DNA from: Craspedostauros australis | Lineage: Eukaryota; Bacillariophyta; Bacillariophyceae; Mastogloiales; Achnanthaceae | Reading direction: 5' to 3' | DNA length: 64,000 bases | Assembly: GCA_026770025.1 (NCBI GenBank) | Contig: JAMXDE010000021.1 | Span: 806,001 to 870,000, forward strand | In this document: piece after piece, positions 20,830 to 29,880 of the stretch | Numbering within the stretch: the stretch's first letter is position 1 | Layout: every line of letters begins with the position of its first letter | Notes under the pieces: generated by a model | Seen by the model: the letters and a program-made list of their open reading frames with translations, nothing else | What the model was told of the DNA's origin: nothing | Databases searched by the model: none | Translations under genes and position numbers: made by a program

Positions 20830-21235
20830 AGTCGTTTCATCCTTTCTTGCGCTCATCCATGCATTCATCCATCACTCCTCCACTTATCCATTGATCCATC
20901 GATCTATCCTCCCATCCATCCATCGGCCCGTCCATCTATTCACTCATCCATCCATCCATTTACTCATCCATCCATCCATTTACTCATCCATTCTCCCATC
21001 CATCCATCCACCTCTCCATCCACCCATCCATGCACTATTCCATCCATCCATGCAGCCAGCGATCCATTCATCCACCCATACATCCATGCATGCAAGGATC
21101 GATCTGTGCATAACATAGTGAATTTATCTATCCATGAACCCATCTGTCCATGCATCCATCTGTGCGACCGCCCCTCCATGCGCTCGTGCATCCATCCGTC
21201 CATGCACTCGTCCATCCGTTGCAAGGAGCATCCGC
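20830..21235. repeat. Imperfect tetranucleotide tract (CCAT/ATCC)n
   Basis: Dense repeats of CATCCATCCAT and CATCCATTTACTCATC separate the two convergent Harbinger genes. ORFs across it (IHPSIH-type on plus, WMDGWM-type on minus) are repeat translations. Confidence 0.85.
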
Positions 21236-21480
21236 CTCAGCATGCAAATCAATGCGCAAAGTGGAGGTGGCGCAACAAAGCGAATGTTGCTGGCAGCCAA
21301 AATTGGTGCGCATGCCGATGTGCGCATTCAAGCATCCTTGTGCGGAATCTTGGACGCCGACGAACTATTCGACGACGACGCACACAACTGCACATGTAGG
21401 CATGGAAATAGTACATGCATAGTGCAATATCTAATTCATATTTTATGTACTAAACCGCCTCCGTCGACCTCTCTGTGCGT

Positions 21481-22869
21481 CTATGGGATGAGATTGATAT
21501 ACTCTTCAAATGTGAGCTTGTGAGAATGGTATCTTGCGGATTGCTGATTTCCATTCATGGTGCAATGAATGTTGGCAAGAAAGGCGACGATGTAGCGGAT
21601 GAGAGTGAGAGGATTCTGCAGAGTCTTGTTGATGCTACGAATAGTCACCAAAGGGAAATTCTTGGTGATCTCCTTGAACTCCCACTCAACACAGATGCGT
21701 CCAGATGCCATGTCTGCATTGCACTGCGCCTCTGATGATCCAGGGACGGTGTGTTTGAATGCACTGAAAATGTATGGCGTATTGGGATATGCAGGGTCGC
21801 CATATAGACGGTAAGGCGGGTTGTTCTCGTCCATGGGCATCAATACTTCCAGGTCCTCCTCGATACGGCTTTTGGAGTACATGTATCCATCACCGCGAGC
21901 ACCTGCAATTGGCCCGAAGTAGTGGATGAACAAACCATCTGGCACAACGATGGCCTGATAGTGCAAACCATGCCCACGTTTGTAGCCGGAGTATAGGTCT
22001 TTTTGATTCTCCTTGGGACGACATGTTTCCCAGAAGGTACCATCGACATAACCGAACACATCATCTACCAAACCGTGGGTGAGACGATGGTTGTTCTGTG
22101 CATAATCAGGAAAACGAGGATGAAATAAACCGATGTTGCTCAGGTATGGCTTGGCGATGGCATAGAAGTAGGAGTAGAAAGTAGAGACGATGCTGGATAT
22201 GCGGGTGCTGTCCATGCTGAATCTAGCTTCCATGTCCCACAGTCGTCCACGATGTGCAAGACGGTACAGCATGAGCAGCAATCCCATTTCGTACGATACG
22301 GTGTATCTGTTCTTCACTTGAATGCAAGCAGGGTCATTCTCACCGGACACTGCCTGAAACTTTGACCAGAGACGGTCGGCCAAGCGTTGGAGGTAGCACA
22401 CTCGGAAGCGGAAGTGAGGAACAGCTTCGGTGTCCTCCAATTCTACGATGGCAATGTTGCAATTAGTGTATAGAGGAGGAAGACCCATTGGACCGAGATA
22501 AAGCTGCTGCATCTCCAGCACATGGCGGCCTAATGCAATGATGTTGCCATAGTGCTGCAGGAGTATGGCAGCGCCAGCGGGATTCAGACCCTGCCAATCA
22601 ATCTGTGAAAGCTCGGTTACAGCCTCCACAAATCTGCGATAGGCTTCCTCCAAAGCCTGCCTCTCAGGGAGAGTGTTCCAAGTTCGTAGCACCATGGGGG
22701 TGATTCTGAGAATGGCTAGTGGGCGAGAACGAGTGTGCATGCAATGGCGTGGTGAACGTCGAAAAATGCAACTCAAAGGAACTATGGTTCCAAGTATAGC
22801 AGGAAGGACAACTGTCAAGCACCAACAGAGAAACGGAGGAAGGTGATGTGTCGACATTGATGTCACCAA
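21481..22869 (-). CDS. PIF/Harbinger DDE transposase
   Basis: 462 residues if the first Met (22869) is used; a later Met near residue 59 (MVLRTWNTL) may be the real start, since the first 58 residues look like leader sequence. A helical N-terminal part with a winged-helix-like segment (MGLLLMLYRLAHRGRLWDMEARFSMDSTRISSIVSTFYSYF, about 215-255) precedes the nuclease. The three catalytic acids are visible: Asp in GYVDGTFWETCRP, Asp in YGDPAYPNTPYIF, and Glu in ICVEWEFKEITKNFP. This is the DDE_Tnp_4 pattern of HARBI1-type transposases, which cut and paste the element. The frame is unbroken, so the enzyme may be active. Confidence 0.9.
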   Translation of the reverse strand: MVTSMSTHHLPPFLCWCLTVVLPAILGTIVPLSCIFRRSPRHCMHTRSRPLAILRITPMVLRTWNTLPERQALEEAYRRFVEAVTELSQIDWQGLNPAGAAILLQHYGNIIALGRHVLEMQQLYLGPMGLPPLYTNCNIAIVELEDTEAVPHFRFRVCYLQRLADRLWSKFQAVSGENDPACIQVKNRYTVSYEMGLLLMLYRLAHRGRLWDMEARFSMDSTRISSIVSTFYSYFYAIAKPYLSNIGLFHPRFPDYAQNNHRLTHGLVDDVFGYVDGTFWETCRPKENQKDLYSGYKRGHGLHYQAIVVPDGLFIHYFGPIAGARGDGYMYSKSRIEEDLEVLMPMDENNPPYRLYGDPAYPNTPYIFSAFKHTVPGSSEAQCNADMASGRICVEWEFKEITKNFPLVTIRSINKTLQNPLTLIRYIVAFLANIHCTMNGNQQSARYHSHKLTFEEYINLIP

Positions 22870-23042
22870 TTTGTGGTGTTCTTCGGGAGGAGTCGACGAA
22901 CACCTCTACATTAGTACCTCAGTCGTGGCGCAGACTCAAAATCGCTCGACCTAATCCAAGCAGGATTCTGTCACGAATCAGTCCTGTGCAGTTTCTCTAC
23001 TCGAGAGTCAATGTGAACTATGACATGAGACAGGGGTCGAGC

Positions 23043-23064
23043 GAGCTGAATGCGACAATCCTCT
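23043..23064. repeat. Right terminal inverted repeat, 22 bp
   Basis: Ends GCGACAATCCTCT; exact reverse complement of 18007-18028. AAT target duplication follows at 23065-23067. Confidence 0.92.
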
Positions 23065-23067
23065 AAT

Positions 23068-24277
23068 GATGTGATGTCAACCCAATCGATTCACTACAAC
23101 TAAGTCGGGATGACCAAACATGATTCAACACACTAGAATCCATCGAGTCGACATTGATAAATCGCACAGATCAACATCGAAGAGACACCGATCCGTGAAC
23201 CCAATCGGTTGTGTGGGTAGGAGGTATGACATGGAGGGTCAACTTAGTCAGTCTGTGTTGACTTAGTCATGGATGGTTGATCCAGTCTATTCTGATCATG
23301 TTAGTCGAACTTTGATAGGGTTCGGGCTGTGGCTAGTCTATAAATGGGGGTTGGATTTTGCATTAGAGTTAGGGTCGGGTTAGGGTTAGGGTGAAGGTAA
23401 TTTAGGGCTGCGTTCCGCACTGTCCTTTGACTCCCACTATGCTTCCCTCATGACTAATCCTCGAAACGAAAAGAACACACTTCTCCCTCATGTCCCAGGA
23501 GCAAACCAAAAAGCATGACGGTCCACATCAGAGTTGGTTCTGCTCCAGACCCAACAGGCGAGATGGCCTCGCTTTGTTCCACACACAGTCGTGCGTGTAT
23601 GTGCCCACTCTCTCCACCAGTGCCCAGTTAGTCCCCAACAACCACAATTGGTTGGGGGCTGGGGGGTGGAGTCAGTCAGAAAGGTTAACCAGAGGCAGCA
23701 GGCAGGGGGTACCTACATGTAGCAAAGCTTATGTATGCAGGGCAGAAAAGATAAAGCTGAGCATGGTAGGGTTGGCCACTGCATTTGCCTTTCTCCAGAG
23801 AGTATGGGCATAGTGGGCAGGTTTACCAGCTGTCAGGAAAGGAGCCAATTGCAGGTGCCCATTGCCACAGAGGAAGCACAAGAAATCACAACACTGGATT
23901 GAAGCATTGCAACTTGAACAGCACCACCCATTGCCCACTTCTCTGTCCACCCATTGCATTTCTCTGCTACAAGTAGAGGAGTATGGGTAGAGCACCCTGG
24001 ATGGCCATGACACATCATTCCCACTGCAAGGTGCCTTGGGTGCTCACAAAGGGCAATTGATCTCTCTTGTTTCCATGGAATGAATGTTGCTTTCCTGATG
24101 TTTCTATTCCTGGCCTTGACTGAAAACTAGCCAGAATCTATTGGTTCCCCAATTGAGTCCAGATGGGTATCTATTTTGCAAGCACTGGATCGAGTCCGGC
24201 AACGTCAGTGACCGAGATCAGTCAGTCAAGTTCAACCATGCACGACTCGGCTCAGTTGAAACTGCGGTGTCGACCTA
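23068..24277. other. No gene seen; contains a short telomere-like tract
   Basis: A low-information stretch with several short direct repeats (GTTGACTTAGTCA, CAACCCAATCG). Short ORFs are unrecognised. See the TTAGGG tract at 23369-23391. Confidence 0.45.
23369..23391. repeat. Short interstitial telomere-like repeat (TTAGGG)
   Basis: TTAGGG, a TCGGG variant, then two further TTAGGG units in a row, about 300 bp from the right end of the Harbinger element. TTAGGG is the telomere unit of stramenopiles. Three units are few, so chance cannot be excluded. Confidence 0.5.
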
Positions 24278-24639
24278 CATGAGCTGTGGGCATGAACCGC
24301 GGACATGAGCTGTGGACATGAACCGCGGACATGAGCTGTGGACATGAACCGCGGACATGAGCTGTGGACATGAACCGCGGACATGAGCTGTGGACATGAA
24401 CCGCGGACATGAGCTGTGGACATGAACCGCGGACATGAGCTGTGGACATGAACCGCGGACATGAGCTGTGGACATGAACCGCGGACATGAGCTGTGGACA
24501 TGAACCGCGGACATGAGCTGTGGACATGAACCGTGGACATGAACCGCGGACATGAGCTGTGGACATGAACCGCGGACATGAACTGTAGACATAACCGTGG
24601 ACATGAGATGTAGACATGAGCCCTGGACATGACCTGCAC
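24278..24639. repeat. Minisatellite: 13-bp unit with 26-bp higher-order period
   Basis: Alternating half-units CATGAGCTGTGGA and CATGAACCGCGGA, about 27 half-units. Most of the array alternates strictly; near 24530 two CATGAACCG halves follow each other, and from about 24575 the copies decay. The ORFs on minus (SCPQLMSAVHVH-type) are repeat translations. Confidence 0.95.
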
Positions 24640-26936
24640 TGTGGAAGCTGACCCGGACTTCACATTGTTCAAAACCAATGACGACGAAAGCGGTCACAAG
24701 GAAAAGCCGCACTCTGGCTTGGTAAATTATGTGTTGTCCAGGGTTGTTGGTGGTGGATCCATCAATTAACGATGCCAAGAACGTCAGTTGGCGAGTAACG
24801 CAAGAGTCATGAGCAGTGGACGTAAATGAAGGTGTGGACATAAATGGTCTGTACGGCAGACTTACAAGGCCAAAAAATACACACACGGTCCATCACAAAG
24901 AAAGAAAGGAATTATTGAGGCCAATAATTTGTCTCCTACACTTTCAGTGGTGGGTATGGAACGCGCCCACCACCATGCCTCTCCCCTGTTTATAGTGTCT
25001 TCACTTTTTGCATTTTGTGTGGTCTTGCCGTTGTTGGTGTGGCTTGGTTGGTGTTGAAATGTCGCTCATGCTCGATCTCTCTTTCATACCGCTGTTGCTT
25101 TGTTGATGCCTTCAGCTGCTGTCTTATGCCTTTGTTTGTTCCAATGTTGCGTCATTTACTGCAGTGTTGCTATGTTGTGTCCGCCACCAATTTCTGTTTG
25201 CTTCCCTGTGGCAAAGGCTTCTTGTTGTCCTTTGATGCAGCAGGATACTGGCGCATGCTGCTGTGTGTCACCACAGTTGCTCTTGCAGCAGCTGTTAGTA
25301 TGTTGGAAGTGGCTGCAACATTATTGTTCTTGTTGCTGTTTCCACCAGCATTGTTCCTGCTTCTGCTGGGAAGGACTTTCGCTGCTGTCTTCCTGCTGCT
25401 GATAGATTGGGTGCTCTTGGTGCTTCTGACACTCCTGTTGCTTTGCGACATTGCGCAGTTCCTTGCGCTGGCAATGCTCATGACATCACCAGTGTTTTTG
25501 GTGCCATACCTTGTCTCCTTTTGATCATTGGCCTTGTGATACCGGAGGCTGATGGTGTCCAGGTGCTTTCTGTGCGATTCATTGCATATGACATCGCAGT
25601 TGATTGCATTCCTGTTCTTGCTGTTCCTGCTCCTTGTGTTTTTTGCCTGCAACTAGACTTTGCATTTGACACACTCATATCATTGTTGGAGATGCAGCAA
25701 CTCCTGCTGCTCTGATAGCTGCAATTGGAGCAGCAGCTATATTCACTGAATGCGCTCTCCTTTGAGCCCATCTTGCTGCAGTGCTTCGTTGATGCACTCT
25801 CACTTCTTTTGCATGTGTGGAATATTTCGTCATTGGCGCATGACAAGTGGATGCTCATCATATCCTCACCGTTCATGGCATCTGCCCTTTCAGCATGGTC
25901 CTTGTTCATTGTTGCAGTTCATTGCTGCTTGTGGTTTGCGATGTTTGTTGTGTGTGATGTGTGTTTTGTGCCAGACAGAGCTGAATCAAAGTGCAGGGAG
26001 AAGGATGGCGTGAGAACGCAAGAAGTACATGCAACCGATTTTCTGTTCAGCTGTGTTCTTGCCTTTCAACGTTGCACGCTGCGACGCCAAGGTGGCGGCA
26101 TGTCCCCTCAGATCCATCCAAGGAGTTCTCATCTGCGGAGCTCACCGTCCCCATCAGATCGACAACACTCTCACCAGTCCTGTTGTTGCATGGGTGACAT
26201 TGGCTGCTCATAGAACCTTGAGGGAGGATTTGCCCCCCAGCTGGCAAGTTCCCTGCACATGGGGAGTAAGTGGCTCAGCTCATGGGTGCCGCTGGTACAG
26301 GGCACATACAATGCCCTTCGACCATGTGCATGAGCAGCAGTGGAGCAGGGACTTCACTGTTTCCACTATGTAATGGGATGGCGGGGTTCACAAATGTGCT
26401 TCCGAACATGACATTGCCATTGGTTCCTTCAAGCTGTCCTCTGACTTGGAATGGTAGGGTCTCCTGATGCACTCTCACGATCGTGAAATGGTGCGTTGAG
26501 ACCATTGCCACCGCTGAACTGTATGCTGCGTGTCATTCTGTCTACAACTCGAACCCGAACAGGTGGACTCCGTCCGAGGTGCCATTTCGATGGTTGATCA
26601 TGGCATTGTCCTGGGACGTGGTCGATCGGAGGCTGGAATTCGCAGTAACTTGAGCCTCCAGACTTGTAGCGTCCTCCGACACCAGCGTTCAGATGTCCTC
26701 CTTGGAGGTTCTGGCTGGTAGCTCGAAGTCGATCCCAAGCACTCTGTGTCCAGCAAGAATCTCGTGTTGGTGGCGAACGGCTGGCAGCTCGATGGAAGCG
26801 TTTTGCGTCACCTAGTCCTTCACTGAAGGGAGAACCCTTGCATGTTTTGGAATCATGAATTGACAGTTTCTGTCTGCTGCTGCTGTTGCTGCTACTGCCC
26901 CTGCCTCCGTTCTTGGTGGCAGTGGGATCCATCCTA
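24640..26936. other. No assignable gene; low-complexity and possible retroelement remnant
   Basis: A very hydrophobic plus-strand ORF (25015-25524) and polar Ser/Asn-rich minus-strand ORFs (25170-25652, 25478-25909) overlap each other; CTG/TTG-rich composition explains both. The stretch lies between the 13-bp and 16-bp minisatellites, downstream of the copia fragment in its own direction, so it may be the remaining body of that element. No integrase or reverse transcriptase motif was found. Confidence 0.4.
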
Positions 26937-26937
26937 T

Positions 26938-28385
26938 GGCTGGGAGAGCAGGTGGCTGGGAGAGCAGGTGGCTGGGAGAGCAGGTGGCTGGGAGAGCAGG
27001 TGGCTGGGAGAGCAGGTGGCTGGGAGAGCAGGTGGCTGGGAGAGCAGGTGGCTGGGAGAGCAGGTGGCTGGGAGAGCAGGTGGCTGGGAGAGCAGGTGGC
27101 TGGGAGAGCAGGTGGCTGGGAGAGCAGGTGGCTGGGAGAGCAGGTGGCTGGGAGAGCAGGTGGCTGGGAGAGCAGGTGGCTGGGAGAGCAGGTGGCTGGG
27201 AGAGCAGGTGGCTGGGAGAGCAGGTGGCTGGGAGAGCAGGTGGCTGGGAGAGCAGGTGGCTGGGAGAGCAGGTGGCTGGGAGAGCAGGTGGCTGGGAGAG
27301 CAGGTGGCTGGGAGAGCAGGTGGCTGGGAGAGCAGGTGGCTGGGAGAGCAGGTGGCTGGGAGAGCAGGTGGCTGGGAGAGCAGGTGGCTGGGAGAGCAGG
27401 TGGCTGGGAGAGCAGGTGGCTGGGAGAGCAGGTGGCTGGGAGAGCAGGTGGCTGGGAGAGCAGGTGGCTGGGAGAGCAGGTGGCTGGGAGAGCAGGTGGC
27501 TGGGAGAGCAGGTGGCTGGGAGAGCAGGTGGCTGGGAGAGCAGGTGGCTGGGAGAGCAGGTGGCTGGGAGAGCAGGTGGCTGGGAGAGCAGGTGGCTGGG
27601 AGAGCAGGTGGCTGGGAGAGCAGGTGGCTGGGAGAGCAGGTGGCTGGGAGAGCAGGTGGCTGGGAGAGCAGGTGGCTGGGAGAGCAGGTGGCTGGGAGAG
27701 CAGGTGGCTGGGAGAGCAGGTGGCTGGGAGAGCAGGTGGCTGGGAGAGCAGGTGGCTGGGAGAGCAGGTGGCTGGGAGAGCAGGTGGCTGGGAGAGCAGG
27801 TGGCTGGGAGAGCAGGTGGCTGGGAGAGCAGGTGGCTGGGAGAGCAGGTGGCTGGGAGAGCAGGTGGCTGGGAGAGCAGGTGGCTGGGAGAGCAGGTGGC
27901 TGGGAGAGCAGGTGGCTGGGAGAGCAGGTGGCTGGGAGAGCAGGTGGCTGGGAGAGCAGGTGGCTGGGAGAGCAGGTGGCTGGGAGAGCAGGTGGCTGGG
28001 AGAGCAGGTGGCTGGGAGAGCAGGTGGCTGGGAGAGCAGGTGGCTGGGAGAGCAGGTGGCTGGGAGAGCAGGTGGCTGGGAGAGCAGGTGGCTGGGAGAG
28101 CAGGTGGCTGGGAGAGCAGGTGGCTGGGAGAGCAGGTGGCTGGGAGAGCAGGTGGCTGGGAGAGCAGGTGGCTGGGAGAGCAGGTGGCTGGGAGAGCAGG
28201 TGGCTGGGAGAGCAGGTGGCTGGGAGAGCAGGTGGCTGGGAGAGCAGGTGGCTGGGAGAGCAGGTGGCTGGGAGAGCAGGTGGCTGGGAGAGCAGGTGGC
28301 TGGGAGAGCAGGTGGCTGGGAGAGCAGGTGGCTGGGAGAGCAGGTGGCTGGGAGAGCAGGTGGCTGGGAGAGCAGGTGGCTGGGA
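26938..28385. repeat. Minisatellite: 90 near-identical units of 16 bp (GGCTGGGAGAGCAGGT)
   Basis: The 1440 bp from 26938 to 28377 are exactly 90 units, followed by a half unit to 28385; no variant copy was noticed. Since 16 is not a multiple of 3, the translation has a 16-residue period (WESRWLGEQVAGRAGG on plus), and all frames are open over the array, giving spurious ORFs of up to 668 codons on both strands. The array abuts the truncated copia sequence. Confidence 0.98.
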
Positions 28386-28389
28386 TGGA

Positions 28390-29743
28390 CTAACCAGCAG
28401 AGTATTTCCGTGAGGCATGCCCTGTTGCCAGGCATATGCTGATGGCGATAGTTAGTGAGTCGGTGCAGGCGGCAACAAAACGCCAGGGAATGTTGGAGAA
28501 GGCGTTGCTGTGTTCACGGAGGTGGCATCGTGTGGCGACGTTGTCGCTGTCGTTGGTCCCCCTTGACCGTGATTCGCGGAATCTGTGTTGTTCGATGATG
28601 CAGTGTTGAGGAACACGGTTGTCAACAACCTGGGTGACCCCCTCAGAGGTTTCACGGATCCTTGTACTGTTTCCACCATGGATGATGCGCTTGCTGGAGT
28701 GTTCGTTGGTAAGAGCGACGTCTTTGGTGCAGACGTTGCTGGTAGCCCCACTGTCGAGAAGCCACTCGTTGTTGGTAGATATGTCAAACATGGTGTGATG
28801 GAACATGTCGATGGTTGCATTGGTGGCGACCTCTTCGCAGATGAGCAGTTTGTCGAATGGTTCATTGGTGGAGGCATCAGTCGCCATGAGTACATAGGCC
28901 GTCATGCCTGTGCCATTGTCCTTTTCAGGGCATTGGCGAGCATAGTGGCCCATCTTGTCGCAACAGTAGCACTTGACCTTGTTGTGGTCCTTCTTCCTGC
29001 CGTTGTTGTTTCCCTTGTTGGACAACTTGCCAGTTCTGCAATCCTCATGCACAGTGTTGTTGTGCTTGTCCTTGATGAGACTGTAGCACTCTTCCTTGCA
29101 ATGGCCTTGCTTGCCACAGTATTGACAGTTCTTCTTCCCCTTCTTGTCTTGGGATTAATCGGTGGTGGTGAATGCCTTCTTGGCATCTGTTGTCTTGCAG
29201 TACCCGTAGAGGGTCAACCAGCGGTCATGGAGTTCCTTGGTGAGGGTGTCCATGTTGGTGTCGGAATCCTTGCGAGTGTAGTGGCAGATGGCCCTGTAGT
29301 CTTTGGGGAGACTGGCAAGGGTCCTCCTTCTTGTTCTTGAGCTTGCAGTTGGCGAACTGCAAGACAAGCCTGATGCAGGCATCGCCGTCAGTTGGCTCAA
29401 ACTTCTTGGAGAGTGCTGTCCAAATGTTGTATGCATTGTCATGATGGGAGTTGGTGTCGTTGTCCATGCTGCCATGGAGGTCAATGATTGAGAATGCCTT
29501 CTTGGACAAGGCAACGGCCAGGCAGTTCCATGCTGTGTTGTTGAGTTTGACATGAGCCTTCTGCTCGTCGTCAAGCTCGATGGTTGGTGTCCGGGTGTGA
29601 GAACAGTTGAGGATGAGTGCCTCGTACCATGCACGGTGACGTGTGACGGAGAGGACTTTTGCCTGCCACTCGTACCACTCCTCAGGCTTGGCACCGTCAA
29701 AGGAGAAGTAGCAGGTGGACTGTTCATTGTTGTTGTTCGACAT
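28390..29743 (-). pseudogene. Decayed Ty1/copia gag-protease fragment
   Basis: Reads on minus from the Met at 29743. A UBN2-type gag region comes first: WYEWQAKVLSVTRHRAWYEALIL, NIWTALSKKFEP, RLVLQFANCKLKNKKEDP, then in another frame LASLPKDYRAICHYTRKDSDTNMDTL. Two CCHC zinc knuckles follow (CQYCGKQGHCKEEC and CYCCDKMGHYARQC), then the aspartic protease motif NNEWLLDSGATSN. The fragment ends at the 16-bp minisatellite; no integrase or reverse transcriptase follows. It is broken by one frameshift near 29330 and one in-frame TAA at 29157-29155. The LINE at 29758-38112 has inserted at the gag start codon, and the element's 5' part continues beyond 38127. Gag would package the element's RNA; this copy cannot do so alone. 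Confidence 0.85.
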
Positions 29744-29757
29744 GGTAATCGTTGGTC
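29743..29757. repeat. Target-site duplication of the LINE, left copy
   Basis: TGGTAATCGTTGGTC, 15 bp, identical to 38113-38127. The first base is part of the gag start codon of the copia element. Confidence 0.93.
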
Positions 29758-29880
29758 ACAATACCAGAACCCGAAAAAACAACGATAACACTAGAAAGAA
29801 ACAAAAAACGACACAACACAATCAAACCAGTACTCAACCTACAGCAAATTGTACGTGACACGAAAGATCCGAAACCGACG

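Larger units (their letters stand above)
18007..23064. mobile_element. PIF/Harbinger-type DNA transposon, about 5.06 kb, structurally complete
   Basis: The boundaries are set by perfect 22-bp terminal inverted repeats (18007-18028 and 23043-23064, beginning AGAGGATTG) flanked by AAT duplications. Inside are a DDE transposase gene on minus (21481-22869) and, convergent to it on plus, a putative Myb/SANT-like gene (to 20694), the two-gene layout of autonomous Harbinger elements. The interior also holds a 27-bp-arm hairpin, a 15-bp minisatellite of 40 units, and an imperfect CCATCCAT tract between the genes. Both ends and the transposase frame are intact, so the insertion appears young. Confidence 0.88.

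Noticed and set aside
20891-21327. ORFs of IHPSIH and WMDGWM type
   Set aside because: Translations of the CCAT tetranucleotide tract inside the Harbinger element.
25015-25524. Hydrophobic ORF that could be a multi-span membrane protein
   Set aside because: CTG/TTG-rich DNA gives Leu/Val/Cys runs in any frame; overlapping minus-strand ORFs are equally long and no family pattern is seen.
26429-28442. ORFs of up to 668 codons (WESRWLGEQVAGRAGG; LPATCSPSHLLSQP)
   Set aside because: They are created by 90 copies of a stop-free 16-bp unit; the non-repeat ends have no recognisable protein.
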